A stretch of 64,000 nucleotides of DNA. It comes from Gemmatimonadota bacterium (GTDB taxonomy: Bacteria > Gemmatimonadota > Gemmatimonadetes > Gemmatimonadales > Gemmatimonadaceae). The notes under the pieces were generated by a model. It saw only the letters and a program-made list of their open reading frames with translations, did no database searches and was not told the origin of the DNA. Positions 34,773-42,858 of this stretch are shown in pieces (the stretch's first letter is position 1; each line of letters begins with the position of its first letter). The stretch spans positions 186,001-250,000 of the forward strand of contig PLCA01000003.1 of NCBI GenBank assembly GCA_003134685.1, given 5' to 3'. The translations under genes were made by a program, and so were the position numbers.

Positions 34773-35389
34773 TATTGTTTCACCGTGGACGGTACGTATG
34801 GCGTCGTCCGAGCGACGTAGGTCTGCACCTGGAACTCGGTGTCTATGAGCGATTCGCCCTTCCTTGTGCGGGCCTTCGTCTTGTCAGCGATTGGATGCAG
34901 CTTGATCGCCATTGTGACGGGCGCGATGATGCGGTTGAGCGAGCCGACGTTGCTGAGGAACTGGCCAACCGGATGGTACCCGCCGATTACGGCGAGCTTG
35001 TACCGATAGGTATCGAACTGCTCGCCCGGCAGAACCGGCATCGGCTCCACGGTAGCCAGGTCGAGTCCGACGCGGCGCGCCGCCGTCGAGATGTCCTCGA
35101 GCAGGGCTGGCACCTCATTGCTCCTTGGAACGAGCTGGCGCATCACTTTGAGGCTCTGTTCGTATTCAGCGGACTGCGCGCGGAGCTTCTGCAAGCTGCC
35201 CGTCGCGATGTCTGCTTTCGCCTGCTGATTCTTCCTGTCCAGCGAGTCGACGTGGATCTGGGTAGCGTTCAGCTCCTGCGCCTTCGGCTTGTACAGGAAA
35301 TACCAGTACAGAGCGAGCACCAGCACGGCGGCGACACCTACGCCGCCGAGCTTCTTTTCGCGAACGGTCATGTTTGCGAGACTTGCCAT
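34772..35389 (-). CDS. pilO: Pilus assembly protein PilO
   Basis: This 205-residue inner membrane protein has a short cytoplasmic start, one membrane helix (about 14-31), a coiled-coil (about 38-85, LDRKNQQAKADIATGSLQKLRAQSAEYEQSL), and a ferredoxin-like C-terminal domain (GYHPVGQFLSNVGSLNRII). PilO pairs with PilN through its coiled coil. The start follows the pilN stop after one base. Confidence 0.9.
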   Translation of the reverse strand: MASLANMTVREKKLGGVGVAAVLVLALYWYFLYKPKAQELNATQIHVDSLDRKNQQAKADIATGSLQKLRAQSAEYEQSLKVMRQLVPRSNEVPALLEDISTAARRVGLDLATVEPMPVLPGEQFDTYRYKLAVIGGYHPVGQFLSNVGSLNRIIAPVTMAIKLHPIADKTKARTRKGESLIDTEFQVQTYVARTTPYVPSTVKQ

Positions 35390-35390
35390 G

Positions 35391-36191
35391 TTAGTGCGCC
35401 GCCGATACTACGAGTGGAACCGTCTTGATCGCGAAGGCGGGGGGAGATTGCGTCTCCGCCTCGAGAGTGAACTCCGTGACTTCCTTTCCTTCCGCCTGAA
35501 CCAGATCGGAGCGACTTAGCTGCACGTTCTGGATGAACGGCGACGCTTCGAGCGACTTCATGAACCGCGTGAGCGCCTGGATGTCCACCGTGTGACCGAC
35601 GATCTTGAACTTCAGGTCCTTCGCGGTCGCGAGCAGCGAGTCGGATCGCGCCTTCAGTGCGCGATTCCTTTCCGCCGCCCTCTTCTCCGGTGATTGCGTG
35701 CTATCGGTAACAGCCACTTTCTTCAGTGTGTCGACTGCGGCTGCGCTTCGAGGCGCGCTCGTCTGAGTGATCTCGGTCAGCCAGGTGTACTGCGGCAATG
35801 CGTTGCTGATCTCGTACATGAGATGCGACCAGAGGTAGCGGGAATCATCGATCGACTTGATGATCGCGATCTGCTGATACAGCGAATCGCGCGAGGCTTC
35901 GGCCTTGGCCTTCGCCATGAGGACGGCGCTGAACTGGGTCGAATCCTTCAGAGCTTTGGTCTCTCTCGCTTCCAGTCCGCTTGCCTGCGCCGCCTGATGG
36001 ATGAACATGAAGGCGATCAGCGCAGCGGATACACCCGCCGCGCCAACCGCGCCGAGCATGTATTTGTCGGTGATCTTGGCCGCGAGTCCGGCGAAAAGAT
36101 CCATAGGCCTGATTTCGAATTTCAGCCCTTTGGTCGAATTCGCGCGGCGCTTTTTCTTCCCGTCCCCGGGTAGGAGATTGATCTCGATCAT
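35391..36191 (-). CDS. pilN: Pilus assembly protein PilN
   Basis: The product begins with the PilM-binding cytoplasmic motif MIEINLLPGDG. Its 266 residues then include a basic stretch, one membrane helix (about 51-70), a coiled coil, and the PilN periplasmic domain with LKFKIVGHTVDIQALTRF. A short insertion near 150-175 (AAERNRALKARSD) is charged. It sits 18 bases after pilM and one base before pilO. Confidence 0.9.
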   Translation of the reverse strand: MIEINLLPGDGKKKRRANSTKGLKFEIRPMDLFAGLAAKITDKYMLGAVGAAGVSAALIAFMFIHQAAQASGLEARETKALKDSTQFSAVLMAKAKAEASRDSLYQQIAIIKSIDDSRYLWSHLMYEISNALPQYTWLTEITQTSAPRSAAAVDTLKKVAVTDSTQSPEKRAAERNRALKARSDSLLATAKDLKFKIVGHTVDIQALTRFMKSLEASPFIQNVQLSRSDLVQAEGKEVTEFTLEAETQSPPAFAIKTVPLVVSAAH

Positions 36192-36209
36192 GGTGTCAGT
36201 GGTCCGGGG

Positions 36210-37250
36210 TCAGTTCTTACGAAGGGCAAGACCGATCGCGAGCATCAGGAGTGGCGCGACCTCGTCGGTCACGAGAGACTCCAATGCGCCATCCCTTACC
36301 GACATATTGGCCAGCGGGTTGGCGAGCTCGACCGGCTTCTTCAGGCGTTGCCCAAGTGATTCGGTCAGTCCTGGCGTGCGTGAACCACCGCCGCAGGTAT
36401 AAACGGCCTTCATCTGTCCGTCGCCCTTGAGCGACGTGGACAGGAACGCGATGGCCCGCTCGAGTCCGGTTGCGATTTCTTCGGTGCGCTGCAGAATCAC
36501 CGAGTCGAGCTGGGGAGAGCGGTCGTATCCTCTGATCAGCGCTTCCGCGTCGGCGGCCGAAAGTCCGTGCTCGCGCTGGAGGTCTTCGCGAATACGGCGG
36601 GTGCCGATGGGAAGGTCGCGGGTCAGGATCGGGACCCCGTCGTCCAGAATGTTGATGTTGGTGACCTCGTGCCCAATGTTCACGAGTCCTACGGCGCCAC
36701 TCATCGCGTCCGGATAGTTGAGCTCGAAGGCGTTGTGGAGCGCGAACGCGTCCACGTCCATCGAGCTCGGCGTGATGCCGGCCTCGGCGAGGATGCGGAG
36801 CTTGGCTTCCACCAGATCACGCTTGGCTGCGACGAGAAGAACGCTCATTTCGTCTCTGCCATCGCCGTCCTCATCGAGAATCTGGAAATCGAGCTCGACC
36901 GAGTCGACATCGGGGACGTGCTGTTCCGCTTCCCAGCGCATGAGCTCGCGGGCCTGGGCCTCTTTCACCCTTTCGGTCTTGATCCGCTTGATGATGACAT
37001 CGCGTCCGCCGACAGCGGCGACCACGGCCTTCGTGTTCGCATCTACCGACTCAATGGTTGAGCGGATGACATCCGAAACGAGATGCGGATCCATCACTTC
37101 GCCTTCCACGATGGCATCATCGGGAAGCGGAGTGATTGCAACCTTGATCAGTTCTGGTGTCGACTTCGAGTGATCGATGACAGCGACCTTAACCAGGCCG
37201 GAGCCGATATCGAGCCCTACGGTAGTCTTCTTCCGGCCAAACAACCCCAT
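36210..37250 (-). CDS. pilM: Pilus assembly protein PilM (actin-like)
   Basis: The 346-residue cytoplasmic ATPase-fold protein binds PilN and the pilus motor. The start MGLFGRKKTTVGLDIGSGLVKVAVID contains the phosphate-1 loop (GLDIGSG). LVNIGHEVTNINILDDG and YTCGGGSRTPGLTESLGQRL are the other nucleotide-binding segments. It heads pilMNOPQ, and a hairpin-rich leader (37359-37400) lies upstream. A U8 run lies only about 10 bases before its start, which is unusual for a leader. Confidence 0.94.
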   Translation of the reverse strand: MGLFGRKKTTVGLDIGSGLVKVAVIDHSKSTPELIKVAITPLPDDAIVEGEVMDPHLVSDVIRSTIESVDANTKAVVAAVGGRDVIIKRIKTERVKEAQARELMRWEAEQHVPDVDSVELDFQILDEDGDGRDEMSVLLVAAKRDLVEAKLRILAEAGITPSSMDVDAFALHNAFELNYPDAMSGAVGLVNIGHEVTNINILDDGVPILTRDLPIGTRRIREDLQREHGLSAADAEALIRGYDRSPQLDSVILQRTEEIATGLERAIAFLSTSLKGDGQMKAVYTCGGGSRTPGLTESLGQRLKKPVELANPLANMSVRDGALESLVTDEVAPLLMLAIGLALRKN

Positions 37251-37358
37251 CGCGCCCTTGGTAAATGAAAAAAAAGAGGGTGTTTCCAGGGTTGCGCGCT
37301 ACTTCTTTACCTTCTTGAAGCGTGCGATCCCAAAGACCCTGTTTGCCTGCACTTGCAT

Positions 37359-37400
37359 GGAGACCAACCGCGTGGCGGTTCCGCCTTTTGGTCAGGCTCC
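37359..37400 (-). ncRNA. Candidate structured leader element of pilM
   Basis: In the 211-base gap before pilM the RNA would fold as a stem: GACCAA/TTGGTC (62-67 and 88-93 of this hundred, i.e. 37362-37367/37388-37393) plus GGA/TCC at the outer ends, enclosing a perfect inner hairpin GGCGG-TT-CCGCC (37374-37385). It lies about 110-150 bases upstream of the pilM start. No ORF is credible here. It may be a regulatory leader, a binding site, or the terminator-like end of the upstream transcript (37462). Confidence 0.4.
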
Positions 37401-37461
37401 AAGGTGTTCGAAATAAGACACGATTCAATTGGCGGGAAAGTAACGGTGGGCTCCGGCCGTC

Positions 37462-37950
37462 TCAGAAAAGCTCCGACCACGATCGCTCTGAAATTCGGTC
37501 GATAGTTATCGAATGATCGGCCCTCGCCGGCACCCTCACGACGACTCCGATCCGGCGCGACACCCGCGAGCCGTTAGACGGAGCAGTTGCATCGGCAATG
37601 ATCCAGTATAGAGTGGAATCGAGACGGGTGATGTGGACCACGACAGGTGCCTCCAACTCTCCGACAGCGGCGGTTCTCGTCACACCGATGTCGATGCTAC
37701 CGATCGATTCCCTGCTCCACCCTGCGATCGTCAACTCGATGGCCGACTCCGCAGCCGACAACGTGAGCTGACGCTCAGCCGACGCTGCGCCAATATGCGT
37801 CTCCTCCGTTGCCGCGAAGAACACTCCGGTTACGAGGGCGGCAATCAGGAGCAGCGCGAGGAGCGCGGCGGCGAGCGCGAATCCGTTGCGCAGCCCGGGC
37901 ACCGAGCTGCGGTCAAAGGAAGTCGAATGGCCACGGATCTCGCCGTTCAT
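37462..37950 (-). CDS. PilX/GspK-type minor pilin-like protein
   Basis: The 162-residue protein has a prepilin-like hydrophobic helix (NGFALAAALLALLLIAALVTGVFFAA, about 22-47), then the helical pattern ETHIGAASAERQLTLSAAESAIELTIAGW found in PilX/GspK proteins. The Asn-Gly-Phe-Ala junction (21-25) would be the cleavage site, but Glu at +5 is missing. It overlaps the end of the upstream pilW-like gene by four bases. This second minor-pilin set is distinct from the operon at 25.2-29.4 kb. Confidence 0.72.
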   Translation of the reverse strand: MNGEIRGHSTSFDRSSVPGLRNGFALAAALLALLLIAALVTGVFFAATEETHIGAASAERQLTLSAAESAIELTIAGWSRESIGSIDIGVTRTAAVGELEAPVVVHITRLDSTLYWIIADATAPSNGSRVSRRIGVVVRVPARADHSITIDRISERSWSELF

Positions 37951-38909
37951 GGTCGGCGATTCCGCACCGCGACGGACACCGTCGCTGAATCGGCCGGCAT
38001 CACGGTGCGACCTTCAACTGTGAGTCGATGCCGGCTCTCCGCCCGGGCCGTGATGTCAACCCTCGCGAGCGTGAGTGGAGAAGAAGCGGCGCCGAGACGC
38101 CCGCCAAGCTCATCGAAGAACTCGAAGAGCAATCCAGTTGAGCGTGGGCTGCTGCTGTAGGCACGGTACGGCCCGCTCAACGGCTGAATCGCGCCACACA
38201 CCCGTGACCCCACCGCGTTGCATCGTCGATACCCGAGATACCAGTCTCCGTCAGGGGAATGGTACAGGCTGTACCGTCCGTGTCTGATGAACCGCACCGG
38301 GGCGCCGCGGCTGACATGGCCACTCAAGGGAGTGGAGAGCGTAATCAGGAATCCACTCGCCCCCGCATCGGCATCCTGCGGCGTCGTAAACCCGGTCGAC
38401 GCAGGGCATGCCGCGGCCAGGGAGCGGGCGGTGAAGCCGGCGATTCTATGCCGTTCCCACTGACTGCCACCCTCGATCGAGTCCCGGTAGAAGAGCACGA
38501 TGTCGCCCGTGTCGGGCTGCGTGACGAAGGCCGTCAGCGTATTTCCGGGGAGAGGAACTGCTCTGGGCAATCCGATCTCCGCGCCCGCAACCTGGCAAAC
38601 GACTGAGCTGCCGATGCTTGCAAACAGCTCCACTGCGGAGTCGGCAAGCAGTCCCGCGGTATCGGCCGTAGACATTCCTCGGATGTCTGTCGAGAGCAGC
38701 TCGATCGCATCGCGTACTCCTTCGCGCGCGTAAAGCAGCTCCGCTGCTCCACGGTAGAAGCGCTGCTGCCGCAACAGCGTGAGCCCGATCGCGCTGCCAA
38801 CCACACCGAGGATAACAAGCACCACCGCGAGCTCGATGAGTGTGAATCCCCGTCGGCCTTGCCCGTCCGCCTTGTGGCCGGCTCGGTCTGGACTTCTCAG
38901 CGGCGGCAC
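37947..38909 (-). CDS. PilW/GspJ-like minor prepilin
   Basis: The prepilin motif GRRGFTLIELAVVLVILGVVGSAIGL lies about 25 residues from the GTG at 38909, and I take that as the start because it overlaps the pilV-like stop (38897) as tightly coupled genes do. The longer open frame to 39287 runs antisense to nothing but in another frame of the pilV-like gene and is not credible. The remainder (to 320 residues) has GspJ-like segments (LLYAREGVRDAIELLSTDIRG, SGFLITLSTPLSGHVS). It is coupled to the PilX-like gene by ATGA. Confidence 0.78.
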   Translation of the reverse strand: MPPLRSPDRAGHKADGQGRRGFTLIELAVVLVILGVVGSAIGLTLLRQQRFYRGAAELLYAREGVRDAIELLSTDIRGMSTADTAGLLADSAVELFASIGSSVVCQVAGAEIGLPRAVPLPGNTLTAFVTQPDTGDIVLFYRDSIEGGSQWERHRIAGFTARSLAAACPASTGFTTPQDADAGASGFLITLSTPLSGHVSRGAPVRFIRHGRYSLYHSPDGDWYLGYRRCNAVGSRVCGAIQPLSGPYRAYSSSPRSTGLLFEFFDELGGRLGAASSPLTLARVDITARAESRHRLTVEGRTVMPADSATVSVAVRNRRP

Positions 38910-39250
38910 GGCAACACCGCCCGAAACAGATCTGTTCGTCGGCCCTGCGGCGAGGGGTAGCTCACAGATTCGACGACACTCAGGCGCGCTGAATCGAGAG
39001 TAGTCACCGACCACTCGGATTCGATTTGCTGCAATGTCTCTCGCCCGCTCGCCGTATGGTGACAGGCGGCGCCAATGATTTCGAGCCGGCTCGCGGCGAT
39101 CCGCGATGCCCGCTCGCGAACGGCATTCGTGTTCATCGCCCGCCCAACCACGGCGCTCGTCGTCACCAGCGCCAGACCGCCAATCGCGAAAAGGAGCAGG
39201 GCGACCACGATCTCGATCAGAGTGTATCCGGCGGTCCTGGCTGTGGTCAT
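38897..39250 (-). CDS. PilV/GspI-like minor prepilin
   Basis: The product (117 residues) starts MTTARTAGYTLIEIVVALLLFAIGGLAL: a prepilin leader of eight residues with Gly-Tyr at the cleavage site and Glu at +5. The rest shows GspI/PilV-like helical features (AMNTNAVRERASRIAASRLEI). It begins a second minor-pilin cluster (this gene, PilW-like, PilX-like) located between pilA and pilM. Confidence 0.78.
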   Translation of the reverse strand: MTTARTAGYTLIEIVVALLLFAIGGLALVTTSAVVGRAMNTNAVRERASRIAASRLEIIGAACHHTASGRETLQQIESEWSVTTLDSARLSVVESVSYPSPQGRRTDLFRAVLPCRR

Positions 39251-39327
39251 GTGGTGACAATGCAGTATTCGGCGACATTCGCGTCACTGCTCGTCAACGG
39301 GCGAAACCAAATTCATTCCCGCCAAAA

Positions 39328-39366
39328 AGAAAAAGGGGGAGCGGCTAAGCCGCTCCCCCTTTCTCT
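39328..39366 (-). terminator. Intrinsic terminator of pilA
   Basis: A 14-base stem (39332-39345 with 39349-39362; core GGGGGAGCGGC/GCCGCTCCCCC) with a three-base loop is followed on the minus strand by TTTTTCTTTTT. It lies 16 bases after the pilA stop and would isolate the highly expressed pilin mRNA from the second minor-pilin cluster. Confidence 0.93.
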
Positions 39367-39381
39367 TGCAACCAGATCAAA

Positions 39382-39747
39382 TTAGGCGCAGGTGATCACG
39401 CCGTTGACCATCGTGCAAACCTGGGCTGACTGCGAGTGCGTAGCAGTTCCGCTCCACGAAGGCGGCGGGCCGGCGAGGTTCGTGATGACGACCGTCACGT
39501 TCTGCGACGGGCTGAAGCCCTGCAGAGGAGCCAAGCTGGTGGCGGTTCCACCGAAGTACGCGCCGTTGTTGTCAGCAGCGTACTGCTCTTCGTAGGTCGC
39601 CATGTTGCGCAGGTCAGACTTCATCGCTGCCACATACGCCTTGTCCTTCGTGCTCGCGAACTTAGGAATCGCAATCGCGGCAAGAATGCCGATGATGACG
39701 ACTACGATCAAAAGCTCAATAAGGGTAAAACCCTTTTTGTTGCTCAT
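39382..39747 (-). CDS. pilA: Major type IV pilin PilA
   Basis: From the ATG at 39747 (preceded by AGGGAG) the 121-residue prepilin has a five-residue basic leader MSNKKG, cleavage before Phe, Glu at +5 and the long hydrophobic helix FTLIELLIVVVIIGILAAIAIPKF. The globular part is small (about 75 residues) and has two Cys near the C-terminus (QVCTMVNGVITCA) that can make the typical D-region loop. The upstream ATG at 39810 is discarded as out of the usual leader length. It is the final product of PilR/PilS-type control (neighbour genes). Confidence 0.95.
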   Translation of the reverse strand: MSNKKGFTLIELLIVVVIIGILAAIAIPKFASTKDKAYVAAMKSDLRNMATYEEQYAADNNGAYFGGTATSLAPLQGFSPSQNVTVVITNLAGPPPSWSGTATHSQSAQVCTMVNGVITCA

Positions 39748-39780
39748 TTGTGTCTCCCTGAGACGTTGAATGACTGTTGT

Positions 39781-39812
39781 GAATGCAACTGCGGTGAAAT
39801 GCACTTGCATTC
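39781..39812. promoter_or_regulatory. Inverted repeat in the pilA leader
   Basis: GAATGCAACTGC (39781-39792) and GCACTTGCATTC (39801-39812) are inverted with one mismatch around an eight-base spacer, 34-65 bases upstream of the pilA start. A nested repeat, GTGAAATGCA/TGCATTCAC (39794-39814), overlaps it. These could be a protein-binding site or an mRNA hairpin. Confidence 0.4.
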
Positions 39813-39863
39813 ACCTATGGTAAAGACGCCTCAGCTACAGAGAGGCAAGGCACACTAGTCACT

Positions 39864-39875
39864 CACGGTACCGTG
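39864..39875. promoter_or_regulatory. Palindrome CACGGTACCGTG upstream of pilA
   Basis: A perfect 12-base palindrome lies 117 bases upstream of the pilA start, in the gap between pilA and pilR. It shares its GGTACC centre with a second, 14-base palindrome at 39930-39943. Confidence 0.35.
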
Positions 39876-39929
39876 CAAAGGCATTGGGGCGTAACTCGCG
39901 ATGCTGTCTAGATTTACGAGACTACAGAA

Positions 39930-39943
39930 CGTCGGTACCGACG
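39930..39943. promoter_or_regulatory. Palindrome CGTCGGTACCGACG between pilA and pilR
   Basis: A perfect 14-base palindrome, centred on GGTACC, 67 bases from the one at 39864. Possible paired binding sites for a pilA regulator such as the PilR-type activator; no known PilR consensus was tested. Confidence 0.35.
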
Positions 39944-39986
39944 CATATGCCGCCGCAATTTGCGAGGCTATCGCAATTCGCGACAC

Positions 39987-41360
39987 TTATGTAGGCAGGC
40001 CGTACCTGAAGAGCTTCCGATACAACGTCGACGGATCGATCCCGAGGACCTCCGCGGTGCGCGGCTTGTTTCCGCCTTCGTTCTCCAGAACCCACAGGAT
40101 GTAGGCTCGCTCGATGGTGTCCAGAGTGGGGTTTGCCTGCACAGCGTCGCTGACGAATGGGTCCGACTTGGGCGCGACGACGCGCTCGGGAAGCGCCGAA
40201 AGCGGAATCGTGTCCCCCTTGACCAGAATCGCTGCTCGCTCGAGGGCGTTCTCGAGCTCGCGCACGTTCCCCGGCCACGAGTACCGCTGCATCGCCTCCA
40301 GGGCATCGGCCGCCAGGATCCTTGGCGCTTCGCCGCGGACTTCGCCGGCACGCTTGAGGAATGAGTCCGACAGTAGCTGGATATCGTCGGGGCGAGTCCT
40401 AAGCGGCGGTAGCACGATGGAAATCACGTTCAGCCGGTAGTAGAGATCGCTTCGGAAATTCCCCCGTTTGATTTCATCCTCGAGATCGCGATTCGTAGCC
40501 GCGATCACTCTTGCGGTCACCGGCTTCGCCTCGGTAGCCCCGACGGGAATCACTTCGCGCTGCTGCAGCACGCGCAGGAGCTTTACCTGTGTTGCCGGTG
40601 TGGTCTCTCCGATTTCGTCGAGCAGGAAGGTTCCTTCTCCGGCCGCGAAGAACAACCCTTCCTTGTCGCGCGTCGCTCCGGTAAACGATCCCTTGACGTG
40701 CCCGAACAGCTCGCTCTCCAGAAGGCTCTCCGGTAATGCGCCGCAGTTGATGGAGAGGAATGGCTTGGTCGCGCGTGCCGAGAGGTCGTGGATATATCGC
40801 GCCACGACTTCCTTTCCGGTTCCGGATTCGCCCTGCAGAAGAACCGTCGAGTCCGTGCCGGCGACCGATTCCGCGACGTGCAGCGCATCCAGCCACGGCT
40901 TGCTGGCGCCAATCGGGCGCGCCGACTTGTCGCGACGCTTCATCTCCGCCTTGAGCGTTTTGTTCTCGCGCCTAAGCGTGCGATGCTCTGCTGCACGCCG
41001 CACGATCGTCACCAGCTCTTCATTCTTGAACGGCTTCTGGATGTAATAGAAGGCGCCGTTGTTCACCGCCCCAATGGCCGACTGAAGGCTGGCCTGCGCA
41101 GTCATCAGAATCACGACCGCTTCGGGGTCGTGCGCCCGAACCGAGGCGAGAATGTCGAGGCCTGTCACGTCGGGCATTCTGACGTCGGTGAGTATGAGAT
41201 CGGGCTTCAATGCAGCTATCTGCTCGAGCCCTTTCTTGCCGCCAAGGGCCGTGTATGGTATGAACCCCTCGTTCTTGAGCAGAATGCGGATCGTGTCGAG
41301 GATACCCATCTCGTCATCGATGATGAGAACGGTCGGAGCCGAGGTAGCTGCGGCCGTCAT
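39987..41360 (-). CDS. pilR: PilR-like sigma-54-dependent response regulator
   Basis: The 457-residue protein has an intact receiver (Asp15-Asp16, phospho-acceptor Asp59 in LILTDVRMP, Lys in YYIQKPF), an AAA+ domain (GESGTGKE, sigma-54 contact loop GSFTGA, a common variant of GAFTGA) and a C-terminal Fis-type helix-turn-helix (NKPRTAEVLGIDPSTLYRKLFRYGL). The sensor kinase gene overlaps its start by four bases. In other bacteria PilSR activates pilA; here pilA is divergent in order but lies on the same strand just downstream, so control of pilA is likely. A canonical sigma-54 promoter upstream of pilA was not found. Confidence 0.92.
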   Translation of the reverse strand: MTAAATSAPTVLIIDDEMGILDTIRILLKNEGFIPYTALGGKKGLEQIAALKPDLILTDVRMPDVTGLDILASVRAHDPEAVVILMTAQASLQSAIGAVNNGAFYYIQKPFKNEELVTIVRRAAEHRTLRRENKTLKAEMKRRDKSARPIGASKPWLDALHVAESVAGTDSTVLLQGESGTGKEVVARYIHDLSARATKPFLSINCGALPESLLESELFGHVKGSFTGATRDKEGLFFAAGEGTFLLDEIGETTPATQVKLLRVLQQREVIPVGATEAKPVTARVIAATNRDLEDEIKRGNFRSDLYYRLNVISIVLPPLRTRPDDIQLLSDSFLKRAGEVRGEAPRILAADALEAMQRYSWPGNVRELENALERAAILVKGDTIPLSALPERVVAPKSDPFVSDAVQANPTLDTIERAYILWVLENEGGNKPRTAEVLGIDPSTLYRKLFRYGLPT

Positions 41361-42760
41361 TGCTCGCTCTTTGCCGAGGCGCGCGGGCTCTTGCGGGCTC
41401 CTTCGCCACCGAGCCTCGGCAGAATTACCGTAAACCTCGTGCCCGCGCCCTTGCTATCTCGACCGACGAGAATGAAGCCATGGTGCGCCTCCACGGCACG
41501 GTGTACGATCGAGAGCCCGAGCCCCGTGCCGCCCGTTTTCGTGGTAACGAAGGGCTCGAAGAGCCGCTCCTTGATCGAGTCGGCTATTCCCTTTCCCTGG
41601 TCGGTTACCTGCACCATCATCGCCCCGCGTGTGAAGCGCTCAGCCTGCGCCGGGAGCTGGTGGTACGAGAGTTCCGCTGCTTCGAGCCGTACCTCGCCGC
41701 CGGGCGGAGACGCCTGGACTGCGTTGAGGAGGAGATTGAAAATCGCGCGATGGAGCAAATCATCATCGCCAACGACGACCAGCGGCGTCGAAGGAAACAG
41801 CTCGCGAATGGTCACGTTTTCGGGTTTGTCGGGGTGCGCGCTGACGAGCGCGGCGGCGTGATGCGCAATGTCAACGAGGTCGACCCTGCGCACGCTGGTA
41901 ACGCCGGTTCGCGCAAAATCGAGGAATTCCGAAAGCAATCGCGACAATCTGTCGGACTCGCGTTGAACGAGCGTCGTGAGCGTTCGCGTGTCGTCGTCGG
42001 CACCCGGCACTTTCGCGAGCAGCTCCGTGGCGCTTCTGATCGACGCCAGTGGATTCTTTATCTCGTGGGCCAGCGACGCGCTCAGCTCTGCGACTGCCTC
42101 GAGCCGTTCCGCTCGCGTGTGGAGTCTCTCGATGTCCGCTTCGCGGAGACGGAAAGCCGCCAGCTCGGCCGCCATTTCTTCCCGTCCCGCGTGCGCTTGG
42201 CGGAGTCGCGCGCCAATGTAGCCGCATCCGAGGGCGACAGCTCCGAATATTCCGAGCTGTATCAGCACCGGCAGATCGAACGCCCTGGCCTGATCGAAGA
42301 TCGTCACGGCGAAGTAAAGGACATCGCCGAGCCCCGCGACCAGGAGCACTCCGGCGGGCGGCAGAACCAGCGCGCTCACGGCGATGACCAGGATGTACAG
42401 CGGCGCGAGCTGAGATGGCGTGCCCGTCTGCGTGAGATGCACGACTGTGGTCACGAGGAATAGATCGAAGATTACCTGGACGTAGAAAAAGGTGTCCGCG
42501 AGGACACCCTGCCTGCGGCCGCTGTAGAACATCGAACCAGCGGTGAACAAAAGGGCCGCGACGAAGGCGAGTGTCGCCACCAGTGTCGCGCTACTGTCGG
42601 CACGTCGCCAGACCGCGATGGCAGCGACGAAGATCGCCGTCGCCAGCGACAAGCGGCCGAGATAAAGGACTCGAAGGACCCCCTCCCGCCCGTCTCCAAG
42701 GGGGCGAGAGAGTGCCAGAGCCAGCGGAACCGCAGGTGTTATTGGGACGGCCGGGAGCAA
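41357..42760 (-). CDS. pilS: PilS-like membrane sensor histidine kinase
   Basis: The 467-residue protein starts with about six membrane segments (residues 30-190), followed by a coiled-coil stretch, the HisKA helix with the phospho-acceptor in SLAHEIKNPLASIRS, and a HATPase domain with the N box (HRAIFNLLLNAVQAS) and G boxes (DQGKGI, GGTGLGLSIV). The six-helix input region resembles PilS and senses pilin levels in Pseudomonas. It overlaps the pilR start (ATGA), so the two are one operon. It diverges from the CNNM transporter gene. Confidence 0.92.
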   Translation of the reverse strand: MLPAVPITPAVPLALALSRPLGDGREGVLRVLYLGRLSLATAIFVAAIAVWRRADSSATLVATLAFVAALLFTAGSMFYSGRRQGVLADTFFYVQVIFDLFLVTTVVHLTQTGTPSQLAPLYILVIAVSALVLPPAGVLLVAGLGDVLYFAVTIFDQARAFDLPVLIQLGIFGAVALGCGYIGARLRQAHAGREEMAAELAAFRLREADIERLHTRAERLEAVAELSASLAHEIKNPLASIRSATELLAKVPGADDDTRTLTTLVQRESDRLSRLLSEFLDFARTGVTSVRRVDLVDIAHHAAALVSAHPDKPENVTIRELFPSTPLVVVGDDDLLHRAIFNLLLNAVQASPPGGEVRLEAAELSYHQLPAQAERFTRGAMMVQVTDQGKGIADSIKERLFEPFVTTKTGGTGLGLSIVHRAVEAHHGFILVGRDSKGAGTRFTVILPRLGGEGARKSPRASAKSEQ

Positions 42761-42802
42761 GGGTTCCTTATGCGGGGGTTTGGCACTGCCGTCAATTAGA
42801 CG

Positions 42803-42820
42803 CTTAGGCAGGCACCTAAG
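42803..42820. promoter_or_regulatory. Inverted repeat CTTAGG-N6-CCTAAG in a divergent promoter region
   Basis: In the 98 bases between pilS and the CNNM transporter gene there is a perfect six-base inverted repeat with a six-base spacer, followed by the only clearly AT-rich patch nearby (TATATAGAATAGAAT, 42830-42844), which looks like a -10 region for the plus strand. The spacing is compatible with a repressor operator or a stem-loop. Confidence 0.35.
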
Positions 42821-42858
42821 TCTCTACTACTATATAGAATAGAATACATTACAGGCAT

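Noticed and set aside
38910-39287. N-terminal extension of the PilW-like frame
   Set aside because: The extra residues are in another frame of the PilV-like gene and are Arg-rich with no prepilin features; the GTG at 38909 gives a normal prepilin leader.
39748-39986. Sigma-54 promoter for pilA
   Set aside because: No GG-N10-GC pair with the surrounding consensus was found; the nearest candidate (AGGTGAATGCAAGTGC) has 11 spacing bases.
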